Source: Oasisia sp. SBJ-2009
Lineage: Eukaryota; Annelida; Polychaeta; Sabellida; Siboglinidae
DNA: 64,000 bases
NCBI GenBank assembly: GCA_964017155.1
Contig: OZ024857.1
Span: forward strand, 39,989,641 to 40,053,640
Direction of reading: 5' to 3'
The position numbers and the translations under genes were made by a program. Of this stretch, positions 1 to 13,232 are shown piece by piece; position 1 is the stretch's first letter; every line of letters starts with the position of its first letter. The notes beneath the pieces were generated by a model. That model was not told the origin of the DNA. It did no database searches and saw only the letters and a program-made list of their open reading frames with translations.

Positions 1-1699
1 AAAACAGAAGATTCCTTACATGTAAGTAGGCGAGACAGTGTCATAAACAAACTGTCTTCTGTTTAGATTCTAGATAGATAATTAAACCAGCAGGCAACTA
101 TGAACAGACTAAGGCAGGCCCACTTCTGTTCCTTGCGGAAGAGAAATGAGCCGATGAAAAAGAAGGCAACCCGCACAGAAATGGTAATCCACAAATAAAA
201 AGGACAAACTATCTGTAGAATAATGGAAACGGAAAGTATTTGGGAACTGGCTGCATTGCGTCACCGCCGGAGCACGAGCGATGATAAATTGACAATGATA
301 CCATGGACGTGGACAAGTACTATAGCAATTGTAGATGGACGAATGTAGATCCACATTTATTAGGTTAATGAGGATGGACAGTGTTGCAAGGAGATATCTG
401 GGTTCGGGAAAGGGCAGGTACGCATGGTAGATAGTAGGCGAAACTGACCTACAGGCGGAACAGATGGAAAAAGGTCGACGAAAGGGCGGGAACATACACT
501 TGACGTAGATCCACGGGCAACGAATTGAATGGGAGAATATATCCAAACATGCGCAGAAGCAATAAAACCAGCGTCTACATAACCAGTTCATCAAGTTATT
601 TTAACCTCTCGAACCCTCGAGCTGTGTTCCTGGAGTCTGACGAATTATAGTTAACCCTGCAATGTATAGTTTTAATTGATTTAGCCCTTTGAATTTGTTC
701 AATAGGAATTTGTTTTAATATGTTGAAAATAAAATACCACATCATCATGCAGCAAGGAGAACTGAACACAGCATATAGTTGGCCCTGTACTGCACGTAAC
801 AACTTACATTCCAATTGTTGCTGGTGGGCTACTTTGAGTGAAACCGTGGCAGAGCTGCCAGGGCAGTGAAATCAAAAGTGTACGGTGATTATTAGGCGCT
901 GACTTGCAGAAAGGTGGAGACCTAATTTAGTAGGTACACCACTGGGTCTATTATCGAGATGTCGTTATTTGATAGCAGATTTAAAACAACATTGTAGACT
1001 ACTTAGTTAAGATAACTGATACAGATATGAATTTATGCCCCTAAACAATCTCGTTAACACTTTTCCGGTCAAATAACGTCGTACGTTTCAAAAGGTAATG
1101 GCAGTAGCTTGAATAGAAATTGCGCATGGTGGTTACTAGATATCTGTTTCCATACCGCTACTGATTGTTGCAATTTCGTTCACTTCTTTTATACTCTGTA
1201 AGGTTGCTGTGTATTTCACAAAAATTTGAAATCAAGATCGTTTTTGAACAAACAGTCCCGGTATAAGTAATTGCTCACATTAGTTCAATTGCATTTAGCA
1301 ATAACGCACTGTTATGTGACATAAATAAAACCCGTCATCATCGTACTGTATGGAAGTGTTTTAGTGCTTCCATCTGTCTTATGAACTGGACACTGCTCCG
1401 TAAAAACTACACATTTCCCCTTTCGCTTACAGGACTGTACGACAGCAGCGAAGTCGCTCAGCTACAGCATCAATTCACGCAGCATCATCATCCTAACGGA
1501 CGCCGAGCTGTCCATCTTAAAGGTATCACAGCTCGAGCGGATCAAGTTCCATCGGCCGCCTCCACCGCAGATCTCGCCGCCTTCTCGTGCTCGGTCGTCG
1601 GGCCACGGTCTACACTCGCCCATCACAACACTGCTGTCTCTTACCCTGTTCTGTTACCCCGCCATTCTGATGCAGATCCCCTTCGTTGAAGTATCGTGA
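1..1699 (+). CDS. 3' end of an unidentified gene (partial; terminal exon 1433-1699, possible exon edge 1-21)
   Basis: The product is not recognised. A consensus acceptor (pyrimidine tract then CAG at 1430-1432) precedes an open frame of 88 codons starting in phase 0 at 1433 and ending at TGA 1697-1699. The codons are GC-rich, unlike the flanks. The residues include a run of isoleucines then LTDAELSIL, a proline-rich RPPPPQISPP segment, and a C-terminal hydrophobic stretch beginning PITTLLSLTLF and finishing FVEVS. That ending resembles a GPI-anchor signal or a tail anchor, so the protein may be membrane bound (inference). Bases 1-21 followed by GTAAGTAG at 22 could be the end of the preceding exon in the matching phase. 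The rest of the gene lies left of the window. An AATAAA signal lies at 2234-2239. Bases 22-1432 would be intron, where nothing else was recognised. Confidence 0.5.
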
Positions 1700-2233
1700 T
1701 GACGCCTTCACAACGGGAGTCTCGTCATTACTCGTTGGAATTCTCTGGAATATACGCAGGATGTAAATTAAGATTCCGTTAAGAAAATTATTCGACGGGG
1801 CATTAAATGTACATATTATATACTTTTGCACGCAAGTTACTGTTTGCAAGACCCGTTGTCAATGCTCATGTTGTGTTGTGCTTCGTTGTTGAATTGTCAG
1901 AACAGTGGAAGTCCATTTTGATTTTCATCGCGTGGTTGTAAGATAGGGACCTACGTGTTTAACTCTTCTGATAACCAAGGCAGCAAGTTAACATTTTGCA
2001 TTCATGCATTGCAGAGGTTGTTGCTGCAGCAAATGGACTTTTGTGTTTTGCTGGCAGTTGGCGACATGGCTAGGATACATATTTTTAATCTCTGAAAAAG
2101 AAAACTCAAATGGTCTTCCATTGTTCCTCTCTTGTGCAGCGATATGTAAATATAGTCCATCTAGTTCAAGCGCCGTTACATTAATAAGTAAACTGTATTA
2201 CAGTCGTTATGTTCGTGAACCACTTCCAACCGA

Positions 2234-2239
2234 AATAAA
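2234..2239 (+). terminator. Candidate polyadenylation signal of the left-edge gene
   Basis: AATAAA lies 535 bases after the TGA at 1699, in AT-rich DNA and on the same strand as the terminal exon. Its use is inferred from position only. Confidence 0.35.
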
Positions 2240-2299
2240 GATTACATTACTTTGTTCATGGTTGTCGCCTTCGCTGTCTGTGGTAATTTAAACTACGAA

Positions 2300-3825
2300 A
2301 CACTGATCAAGCCGTTGATTTTCTAATGTAAATGTCGAAATCTGTCTTATGGTAGTTTGTGGGAAACATAAACTAACCTTTAACTTCACTTGAATACATT
2401 TACAATTCACTAACACATCCAAAACGGAACAAACTCTGAAAATATTCCTCTAGCTGAAAGTGTCGTAGCACAAGTAATCAAAATTGTTTTCTTTCTGTGT
2501 ACGTGCGTGTGTGCTATATTCTGCTTGTAGTGGGGGTCAACTGTGTCCACGTATGCCACCCGGCACCCCGCACCAGCATCAAGAACCTTTACTGGGAGTT
2601 CATTGTAGAAACAACATATCATATGACGTTTCTCGGTGCACACAAATACATCGACCACGTTATCTTTATCCATGACTTTATTCCCGTTATATCCGTGTGT
2701 TTGGTATACAACACAATAGTATATTTGATAGGAAATTACCACATATCACCCGGTTCCACACAAAATCTACAATTAGGTTACATTGAGTCACAAATTATTG
2801 ACAGAGCATAAAAGCAGCATTTAGTGAGTTAATATATTACATTAAGATATTCATCGAAGGCAGAGAACTGAAGAAATACGGCAACAACACAAGAGGTACG
2901 ACGGGAGAACTTATAGCAGAAAGTGTAGATGAAAAACCAGGCATGCAAAGAGACAGCATAATACTCCTACAAAGTAAGCAAACAAAATATTGCAAAGACA
3001 ATGGTAGAAAAGTTAACATCGAAATACCATCATCACAACTATAAATTATATTCAGTGTTCAACACTTGCATATACTAAATTCCGGAAACTATCAAATTTA
3101 CAGAGATTCACCATCGCTGAAAGTATGTTTCCTGAGTTCGTGACAAATGTCAGATGAAACGAATACAGAAATATGATATTCCGGAGAAGCACGAGGATAT
3201 GGACAGAGCAACTTACACATGATGGTAACAATTACGCCAATACTGAAATACACATACAGTATTATTATTAACAAAACCACACACAAAGTCCAGATGGCGT
3301 CATGTATGTTGGCTGCTTCACGTTATGATATTGGTTGCCTTTAGATGTGAAGCTCAGAGCTTGGATGATCAACTGCATTAGTTCTACTAAGATGTGTGAT
3401 ACAGGAATACAGTATTTCTTCTCTATTCTGAGGTTCTACTTGATTCAACATAAAATATATTTCTACAATTCACAGCCCATTCACAATCAATGACAACTAC
3501 ATGCTGTAAAGGTAACCAACCATATGGCACGTTTTCTCATACAATTATTGTGTATTAAATGAATGTCTTAAAATATAAGAACACCACTGTATAACTTTAT
3601 CATTCCTCTGCATTTTTGTGTATATGTCATGAGAAATAATGACATTTTACAGGATAATTCGTAGCCTTTCTGCGAACATCATAGTAGTAATAAATGCTTT
3701 GAATAACCTTTCCAGATGTTGTCACAACATTAAAATCCTATCATTGTTGACATCATAATAAACAGAACGTTGACTACACAATAAACTGTACATATATGAA
3801 TTGCTCATTTGTCAATTATATTTAT
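2300..3825. other. AT-rich intergenic stretch between convergent genes
   Basis: No exon with credible splice sites was seen. A + strand frame of about 65 codons from about 2848 (reading IFIEGRELKKYG, no start codon) ends near 3045 and matches nothing recognised. The stretch separates the 3' end of the left-edge gene from the 3' end of JMJD6. Confidence 0.4.
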
Positions 3826-3830
3826 TCTGT

Positions 3831-3836
3831 GTATGT
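3831..3836 (-). terminator. Candidate polyadenylation signal of JMJD6
   Basis: TTTATT on the + strand is AATAAA on the - strand, about 120 bases past the JMJD6 stop codon. The position suits a short 3' untranslated region. Confidence 0.4.
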
Positions 3837-3957
3837 AAGGAGTAAATAGTAGCCAGAAAAAAGGAGATACACTGATGAGTTGACACATGTCCAGTGCCAG
3901 TGCCACTAAGGGTGGTGTGACAACAGTTGCTGGAGACAGACACTCTCCCTCTGCCTG

Positions 3958-6900
3958 TCATCGGTAGTTCTTCGGCGTGCTAGAGATACTTCGACGGTGC
4001 TTCCGGTGCGACTCTCCGCTCGAGGACCGGTGCTCCGTGCCGTTGGGAGAGCACTTACTTCGGGACCTGCCCCTGTAAATGAAAATGCAATGCTATGATA
4101 ACTGAATTGTTGTCAAATACACTGATTTGCTAGAAACACAAAATAATTGCTTCGTGTGTGAGTGAGTATGTGTGCGGGTGCGCGCGCGTATCAGCGTACC
4201 TGTGTGCCCGTGTTTTAAACAAGAATGCGCGCCTGTCAAACACGGCGGCGATTTTGCATGAGTGGCGCCACCTGGTGAACACGTTAGATAATGTCACGCA
4301 GCTACTGCCGTCTGGTGAATAGGCCAATGTCAAAATGTAATTAGTGTGACCAAAACTGACTATGATGTTGACTATTTTTGACTTTCATTTTAATAACTGG
4401 CTCAAAACAGATGTAATGTCAAGCATGGTGCATAAAACAGATAATGATAAACATCACTAAACAGGTATGTAAACATGACTTAACAAAACCACTATTGTTA
4501 AATATTTGACATGAAAATTATCTCTGAAGAAACTATCAATATTAAATTTGGTCTAGAAAATAGTTCAGTCGGCATTTTGGTTCTCGTATAAATATTTGGA
4601 AAGCATACAGACAGCTTCTTGACAGATAATTACCATGCCAAATATCATAATATATAACAAAGCTGAATGTTATTAATTCTTTGAAGGGTTATATTACAAT
4701 GAGTGATCAATATGAGTAGAATAATCCACAATAAACTGTTAACATAACTACAATAACAGTAAGAACGAACGGTTTTCTTTCTTGATAAAGTAAGTGGAAT
4801 AGTGAACTGTCAGTTAACAATTACAGCACAGGTAAACATACTCAACATAAGAGAGTCAAATGGGTGATGGGAGACTTATTATCCAATAAAAGTCCTACAT
4901 TTCCACACAGGAGAAGATTCATCAGTCTGCTTCTTACTGCCCTACACACAAATGCCATGGCTTTCTAAAATAGTGTATTTAAAACTGCAATATTATGACA
5001 TGCAAAACAATGAAAATAAAACATATTCTTTATAGAATTGTATATTTATCTCTATAAAAAATGTCTTTATACCTTTACCATGAAGCCAAAACTGTAATAA
5101 ATTCAATGTCACAATGTACCATCACACGGATTTGAAACAATTTTGCAATTTCAAAACAAACCAAAGAAATACGTCTGCCTACGAACGTGGATCAACACTG
5201 CCTTTTTTTTATAAAACCTCACAGATGAATAATAGGTCATCATGCCCTTATTCCAGCATACAAACATATTACATTTTTGAAAAGAAATAGACACTCGGTG
5301 GAGCATAGGCAAAGCAACCAGGTGCTACCATCAAATGCAAAGTTCCATGGCAGTGCCCGAAACAAAGTTACAAGACGGCACTTTACACAAACTCTCATGG
5401 TGCTGCAGTCTCATGGTGCTCACTGTTCCCTCACACAGAGAGTGCGTTGTGGTTGGGGGGGGGGGACATTTTATGGATTAACAACTGAGTTGTGGCCAAT
5501 AAAAACTATAAGATTCACTATATTTGTAATTTGTGTTTGTAAAACAGGGCACAATCTTTTGAAATTACAACATTTGTACTGCCATAGAATAGGTGAAAAA
5601 TAAATGATACTATCATTAACAACTGAAAGATGGCATAAATATAAGTTTCGCATTTTTGATGAGAAACTAAAACCTATAAACATTTATTTTAAAATATATC
5701 ACACTCTGATGATAAGTTTGAGTGAGATACTGTTCACTGTAGCTGCAGATGGTTAGGTTGTACTAACATCTTTCGGTGAAGAGAATCAAAACTGCTTTCC
5801 GTTTCCCTTTGACACATCTAGCAGTGCTATTATGAGGGACAATGTATTTCTGATCATCACACACAATGACAGACTGCAGACAGTGATAGCATTAGAAGTG
5901 AACTGGGTTAGTTGTCTCTTATAAGCATAAGATTTCAAAGAGGAATTACTGTTTGTCCCTCAGGATGCACACACTTCCTGTGTGTGTTTTTCTTGGCAGG
6001 CTCACTGCTAAACACACAGTGCTGTATCAGGAAACTTATACACCACAATGACATTACGTTTGATTCATAACCTCTTAAATTCAAATACACCTCCAAAAAA
6101 ACTGATTATTTACATAAAACTACATCACACAATCACACCTACATGCCTATAACAATAAACGGTAATTAAGAAATTTGTTCTGGAAAAAAAGGTATGTTAT
6201 ATATCTGAGGAGATGTCTACTGGCACTAGACTTGAAATATAAAAATATTATGGTCAGTCTGTTTTTAGGTAGGGTTGGGTTAACGGAAACCCGATATTTT
6301 TTGGCATATGCCTTAACAAAATTCATAAACCAATTAATTAAACATGATAGGAATAATTAGGCAGGTACATCTTATTTTTGCTCAAAATTCCACATTTTCT
6401 TATCCCATAAAAGCCTCAGACACACAAAGTCAAGCACAATGTATACCTTTTCTTTGCCGACCGCCGCTGGGGTTTAGCGTCACCCGAAGACCCACTTCTC
6501 CGAACGGTTGAATCTCCAGTGCTGGAACTGTCATTGGAGTCTGAGCCCGAACCTGATGAAGATGATGATGATGAGCCTGAACTGGAGCTGTCTGAGTGAA
6601 GGATTGTGGGTTTGCTCAGGTCCACCTTGTCAGCCACGGCAGCGACCTCTGGATGACGGGCCTGGGACGCAAGATATCATATTGCTGCACTGTTCACCGA
6701 CAGCGATATCAACTCCAACAGCGATATCAACCGCAACATCGCATGAGAGCAGTTGGTTCCCTAACAATGACCTTGCCTACATACATACATACAATAGCCC
6801 TGTCTAGAATATACTATATCTATATAATAAAACAGTTTTTTGTCTCCTCGTGGACTCTCTTTATGTGCACCATGAATCTTCGTCACGTGCAAGCATTGAA

Positions 6901-9900
6901 CTGAGATTTCAACCCACCATCTGCCTGTCACAGGTTAATCAATTAGATGGATGATTGCGTGATTTTTGGTAAAAGGTTGTCCTAACAAGTAGGCCAGGGA
7001 TCAGTTACAGTGTATTAATATGGGTAGGTTTGAAACTTTTGGGATGGGTTTTAAATGCCTGATATACACGACAGCCTTTTTTCCATGGGAAAAGCTAGCC
7101 TTTTAATATAAGTGCTTTTGTGTGCATTGTTCTCAGAGGATAAATGATATTCTTTTCATAATATCAGAACACCTGAAGAATAAAAAAAGCAGTAAAATTA
7201 AAAGGTCACAGAATTTGGTAGAAATATTGTCTATACATTATAATTATGAAATTCTGTACAAATGTCACCTGAATAAATTTTTGTAGAATTTTGCCATGAC
7301 ATTCTTTGTAGTATACACTAAGTATCACCTTCAAGACTTTGTACCAATGCCGAGCCAGCTTTGGCCGGCCGCGGACTGTCTTGTGCCAGATGACGGGGAA
7401 GTTGGTCACGCTGCAGAAGTTCTGTGTGACGGCCACTGTGTTGTCCATGTTGAGGACAACGTGCCACCAGCCACCGGGAACAAACACTGTCTCCCCTGGG
7501 CCCTGGAGGATCTCCAACTGCACAACAAGTTGAACATAGGAAGAAAACATATGCAAGTGTTCTTCCAACTTAGGATAGTTTCATACAACGGCCAAAAAGT
7601 TCACTTTTATATTATTAAAGATAAGTAGTTCTAAACTATTTTCTAAAACACTTTTAAAAGTTTTCTGCATTTCAACAAGTGATATCTCTTGGAGTAGTGA
7701 TAGTAGTAAACTGTACAGTAAAATGAAGAGATAAACTAAAACAAAGTGAAATATTTAAATACATGTTATATTTATTTTAACAAAATGTGCTAAAAAGTGG
7801 CATTTTACTATTCTGCAAATATTAAACATTATTCCATTGGTGGGGTGAGCATAAATGTTTTATTTAATAAAAAAGTTAAAATGTTTGTATATGTAATAAA
7901 AGCATACAGATCGTGTTTTTTTGGTATTTAAATCAATCACTAGCTCAGCAGCAGACTCGCAAGGACCCTACATCTGCTGGAGTGACTCACAGGTTTGAAC
8001 TCCTTGGGCCAGGAGGGTTCCTGCGTGCGAGGGTAGATGTACTGGAACCAGGTGATGGCCTCGTCCCTGTTCTTCCAGCCCTCCCCAGGCTTCAGCTTCA
8101 CCAACTCCTTGGACATGTGAGTGGGGAAGAGACACCACCTGACCACAGCGACTCATGGTTAGGGTTGGGAATCAATTGGATGTTCATGGTTTGGTCCATG
8201 AATTGTGGTGTGTTCTAATGAATTGATTCGTATGTCAAATAATTAAAAAATTGAGTAAGTCACACCATTGAAAAAAAAGATATATTTAGCTTTTCAAAGT
8301 TGCAACAATCACGGACCTGGCTCACACATAGTCAAAGATATTCTACTGTGAACATGTCTGGGGTAGAAAGGTTAATACTGAGAAAAATACACTTGAAGTT
8401 TCCGTTACGAAAGCATGATTGAGTATGTTGCATTCCAAATTCGGCTGACAATGGACAGTCTAGGCTTTCCTCGTATCAGATATGTTATGTCCGCCATTCA
8501 TCGAGGGAAACGCCAAAGAATGCAACTCGAACAAATGCAATTTATCGGTTTTCTTTTATGAAATGCATGTGTGAAATGTTACATAGCCTCCCTAAAAAGG
8601 TATAAAAATAGTATATGTGTATATAACCATTGCCAATTAATAGAAAAGATTTAAAAATTGTCACAAATCATTATGCAGTGTTTCTACAGCATTTTCTCAA
8701 AATCAAGTTCATTGTCACATTACTCATTTCGTTAAGACACATCATAATTTATTATTCTGTTCACTTTTTTAAAACGTCTTCTAAACCTATATGCATGCAT
8801 CACTTATTTGTATGTACAGTTTTTACGTGAAATAGATGTCTTCATATAATCAGTTAGCTTTAATTTTTTGCTAGGTGGCGCCACTATTGGTGCTGTTATA
8901 TATGGCTAATGGTTGACCTTACCACACAACTTATGTAATCTAACTGGAAACAACTGTGTACAACTATTAAGAACAATTACAAAAGGTAAACTACTGAATG
9001 GGGCTTTGCATATTTAATGTCTGGCATCTTTCTGCAAAGAAGCTTCAGCTATTGCTGTAGTTTTGAACAATAGTGTCTTTTTGGTCATTCAGTAATAGCG
9101 CATATAGCACTCAAAAGAAATGTTTATACAATCATGGGTGATAATCAATCATTCAAGATTGTGGCTGATTAACAGATTGGAAACATGGACCAATTATCGA
9201 TATGACAAAACGTATTAATGAGAACAACGCTCCCATCTACAAGATCTGTGGCTGGATACGCTCAACCACATTCTAGCAATATTACAATCTTTTGGGAGGT
9301 GTTACGCACACATATCTTAGGCACAGAAGACTGTGCATGCTTTCGACTATTACTGAGAGTGGAATGTGGTGTGAAGGAAAGTCTTAGGAAGAAATTGGTG
9401 AGGAATAGGTTATGTGGAAAGAATGGGAGATGAAAAACTGGTATTACTCTTACCAGCGGACAACTTACGTAGCTAAATACAATCACAGAAAGCATGCGTA
9501 TTCACCTGAATAGTTTACTAACATCCACCTTGTTGAAAAGTTGCAGTAACTTTTGAATTACGTACCATTTGTGCCCTGTGATGACAGCGTTCCAGGCGCT
9601 GGTGCCGAGGGGGTCGATGTGGATACCAGTGCCTGACCTGGCTGGACCCATCACAAACCACCTGAAGGGGAGGTTATTGGAAAGTGACACAACATAGTGA
9701 GGTGTGTTTGAATGCACAGGTCATGTCCAGTGAATGTTATTTTTCTAGTGCAGAACAGACCAAGATGAGATGGACATAGGGGTCACATAGCACATGTCAA
9801 ATAAATGTTCTAATAATTCTGTAACCATGTTCTTCCCTCTAGTTCATATGTTAAGGAGCATGATGAATCTATTTATAAATAACTTGTCTCAAATTAACTG

Positions 9901-12900
9901 TATTGGGGTTTGAGAACTGATATGTATGTAGGACTTAGAAGTAGCCTGTATTGGGGCCCAAAAATAACCCTACTGCGTGTGTTTGGGTGTTAGAACTGAC
10001 TGGTAAGGAAGTCTTTGTCCAGTATTGGGGCCTAAAACTTTTCATGCTAACATGTATTAGGGTCTAAGAACTAACCTGTATGGAGGTCGTCTTTCTTCCC
10101 CTGCAAATTGGAATAAGTCGTCCTGGAAGAATGCTGGCACCTCGTAGTCGTCCAGGAGACGCTTCCTTTTGGGGTGCTGTCAACAACGCAACAAAACAAA
10201 CCCTACACACCAACTATTACTAGTAAGAAATTTTTTATCCATGTGGATTTGTAGAAATGTGTCGAAACCTAACGAAATGAGCCTATGTCCAAAAAATAAA
10301 TTAAGTTAGACATATCTGTAAAAAGAAATTATATTAATCCCATGGTACATAAAGCATTGACACTCATGGCCGAAGTTATTCGACAATGATCTTGACTAGG
10401 GTATGAAAGTTCAAACTGAGTAGTACCAAATGTGTCCGTCATGCAGTGAGGGATACCTCGAAAACTGCGACTGACCAAGTGCAATTTATTGTTTTAAATT
10501 GTGAATTCTTGCATGAAGTGTTATGCAGTCTTTCTAAAACAAGTCGTAAAAGACAGAAGACATTAAAATATTGTTTCGTGACAAAAAGTCGAAATGGTAA
10601 AAAAAAACTGTACAGTGTTTGTGTTTTCTCGAACTCAAGTTTATGTACATGTGACACATTTCATTATAACTGGACACAAACGTATGCACACTTAAAATAT
10701 CTAATATATCCAATATAATTACATTAACTGTTTTTATTTTCCTGCTCTATACAAATCATGATAGCATTGGGACATGTATGATGTAATATTGTATATTTGA
10801 TACCTATAATAAAAAAAGTCATATCAGGTTTCTACTGAAAAACTCAATGTTACAAAATATGATACTATAAATATGAAAAAAACACAATGGTAACATAATA
10901 CAACTTTGGAAATAGAACTGGGATTAATGACAATAAGAATGCAGATCGCACTTAATCAAAAAATGTTTACTTTACTCCCATTATGAACTGTACATTTCTA
11001 TTATATAATACTATATACCCCAGTACAAATATATTAGATCACTGAATGCCCAGATACACTTTAGATAGATAAATGTACTTCTGTGCTTTTGCACCACAAT
11101 ACGTTTGAAAGTATGTATGAACCAAGTGTATGAAATGCTTTAACATACCTCACCAAAGCTGCTGTCAAATATATAAAGTGGACTATCATCGCGATTGTCA
11201 TTCATATACTGGGCAAAGTATTTCATCTTCATCTTCACCGAGTAGCCATCGTTATCTTCCCCACACTTGAACCTCTGATTGCGATACTTCTTGCCTAGTC
11301 TCTGAAACCAGAGAACAACTATCACAGACCGAGCAGCTGCAGATGTCGTCTTAACAGGAAGCATGAGGGATTGTTGTAACAACAGGATAGATTTCTACCA
11401 ATATATATGGACATTTAATTCGACATATGTAATTCTAGATATTTAACTCTTAAATTTAACATGACACATTAAAATGAATTCTTAGAAAATACTGACAGAA
11501 AATGTGTTACTTATATTGAATATGTTAAAAACTAATTATTACTTACTTTAAAATAGCATGTACCATAATTACGATTGTTTTCGTGATTATTTTAAAGAAC
11601 GTACATGTATGTATATCAAAATATTTTACAAAACTGGTAGTTACTGAAACAAATGTTGTTATTTAATACCAGAAAATCTAAAATCTGTGCAAAATAATTA
11701 ATTACAACCTTACCTCCACCGTCCATTTCTGCGTTGCAGGCCATTTGTTCAGCAAGTTTGTGATAACTACTGGCACATAGTTCTTTTCGTATTTTTCTAT
11801 AAATTCTTCAGGTTTGATATCACGTGCATCTATTCGTTCTACATTTTCCTTAACACGTTTCAGTGATAAATCAAACGCCTTCGCATATTCCTGCCGACGC
11901 CAGCCATGTTTCTCATTGCTCAACTCTACAATAAAATGAGTATGTGATTATGATTAGTAGTAGCTGTATCTGCTGCACAATCCTTAGGCTCAGACACTTA
12001 AGAGATCCACATGTAGCACACAATGCACAACCGTTTGCAAACTGGACTGATTCAGTAATTGCACGCAACACAATTGCACTTAATGCTAACAGAAGTGACA
12101 ATTTGTTGGTTGCATCCCAGCAAACAACGACCCGACCGTGAATTCACAATTTCAATTGGCTCAATTCACATGTTTCCGTACGTGAATTCATCGGGTTCGG
12201 TGAAAAAAATTTGGTATGTCGACAATGTTTACCATGAAATCATGAGTTTTTCACGTGATGACACGTACCAGTGATACCATGCAGATCCAGTACGACTCGT
12301 GTCAAACCAGTTCTGACCCAGTACGACTCGTGTTAAACTCGTGACAACAGGCAGAACACGTATATTTCATGTGAATACACGTGAAAACACATACTGGTGG
12401 AGCGGTACCAATTATGAACTAGTATGACACGTGCCAAATGGTTCAGAAATTATTCCTTGTTTGCTGGGTATTCTAATTTGAACATATAAATACAGAAAGC
12501 AAGTATCGACTTTATTATAATGTATGTACATTCTTCAAGACGGGTAAAACGGAATTTAAAGAAGTGCCCTCTGTTCATATAAATTAAAGGTGTTACTAGG
12601 TATGTGAAACAGGTCAGTGGCAACATGCTGATGATTTTATTTGGTTCCGTTCATTGATTCAATGCCAATGGTACGCTGGTATCCTGGCGCTGTCAGCCCT
12701 GACCCGAGCAGGGCAATCGAAATTTATTGTGGGCGATATCAGGGTAAATTCAAATATTTTAACCATTTAAAAAACCTTTTGGTTGCCTTCAAAACATGGC
12801 AAGTTCTTAATTACACGCTACGTTAATATGACAAGATTATGTGAGTTTACTGAGTCTGGACGCAATATTGCACATATTCAATTTCAAAACATTCCGCGCA

Positions 12901-13232
12901 TCATCAACATGACAATTTCAAAACAGGACACCGCAAGATCTCATAATTTCCATCTAGAATAATTTCATAAGCTAAGTTTGAGGATTGTCAATGTTGATCA
13001 TATCGTAGATGTGAATAACATCCTCGTTGGCGTTGCGTTGAGTCAATTTGAAATGTTGGCAGGCTTGAGTTGAAGTGCATCACTGCATGCCGCATGGCTC
13101 GCAAACGGGAGCAGTAAGTACACAAACCGTGACAGGCATTGGAGGAAATAATGAACACAAATGCGAGTACATTTTACCTGGTCTAGCTTTTCGTTTCGCT
13201 TCTTTGACCCTTTTCTGTGTTGTGTGATCCAT
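3958..13232 (-). CDS. JMJD6: JMJD6, bifunctional arginine demethylase and lysyl-5-hydroxylase (nine coding exons)
   Basis: A nuclear JmjC oxygenase dependent on Fe(II) and 2-oxoglutarate; the family hydroxylates lysines of splicing factors and is reported to demethylate histone arginines. Coding exons in transcript order: 13178-13232, 11714-11925, 11149-11301, 10076-10176, 9566-9661, 7991-8138, 7329-7517, 6447-6661, 3958-4072. All junctions are GT-AG, and the phases close to 427 codons plus TGA (human protein about 403). The start ATG at 13230-13232 opens [18 protein letters not shown], a basic nuclear-localisation-type N-terminus as in the family. The Fe(II) triad is intact: H188 and D190 in GIHIDP, H274 in GGWWHVV. 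Other family segments are [36 protein letters not shown] and [16 protein letters not shown] poly-serine run (about residues 341-365) is followed by a basic tail. The last exon lies 2.4 kb away and reads [20 protein letters not shown] to KNYR. At the exon 5/6 junction the family's Lys-Arg-Trp reads Lys-Trp-Trp. Confidence 0.95.
4261..4280 (-). promoter_or_regulatory. CTCF-like motif
   Basis: The - strand reads GTTCACCAGGTGGCGCCACT, close to the CTCF core (AG[A/G/T]TGGCGCC in Drosophila, CCASYAG[A/G]KGGC in vertebrates). It lies in the long last intron of JMJD6. Confidence 0.4.
8340..8850. repeat. Diverged interspersed repeat, copy 1, in a JMJD6 intron
   Basis: The block around 8493-8570 resembles the block around 10433-10500. 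Both contain GTCCGYCAT, then GAGGGA, then a run ending ATGCAATTTAT or GTGCAATTTAT, followed by related text for about 60 further bases. Two diverged copies of an unclassified repeat are the simplest reading. Confidence 0.35.
8869..8888 (+). promoter_or_regulatory. CTCF-like motif
   Basis: GCTAGGTGGCGCCACTATT on the + strand matches the CTCF core and shares its 3' flank CCACTAT with sites at 13653 and 29353. It lies in a JMJD6 intron. Confidence 0.4.
10340..10720. repeat. Diverged interspersed repeat, copy 2, in a JMJD6 intron
   Basis: Counterpart of the 8340-8850 copy, in the intron between JMJD6 exons 3 and 4. The shared core is at about 10433-10500. No intact reading frame with recognised motifs was seen. 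Confidence 0.35.
12117..12468. mobile_element. Candidate MITE with 12-bp terminal inverted repeats, in JMJD6 intron 1
   Basis: CCCAGCAAACAA at 12117-12128 is matched exactly in inverted orientation by TTGTTTGCTGGG at 12457-12468, enclosing about 350 bases. The interior is rich in CACGTG, ACACGTG and ACTCGTG motifs, some nearly repeated (AGTACGACTCGTGT twice near 12290 and 12320). There is no coding capacity. A clean target duplication could not be defined, so the superfamily is open. Confidence 0.5.

Noticed and set aside
109..594. 161-codon - strand frame, Cys/Phe-rich
   Set aside because: No recognisable motif or splice context and no codon bias. It lies in the presumed intron of the left-edge gene.
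9880..10080. Loose repeats of GTATTGGGGYCTAAGAACT
   Set aside because: About four degenerate copies without constant spacing. Could be an old tandem repeat but too diverged to call.
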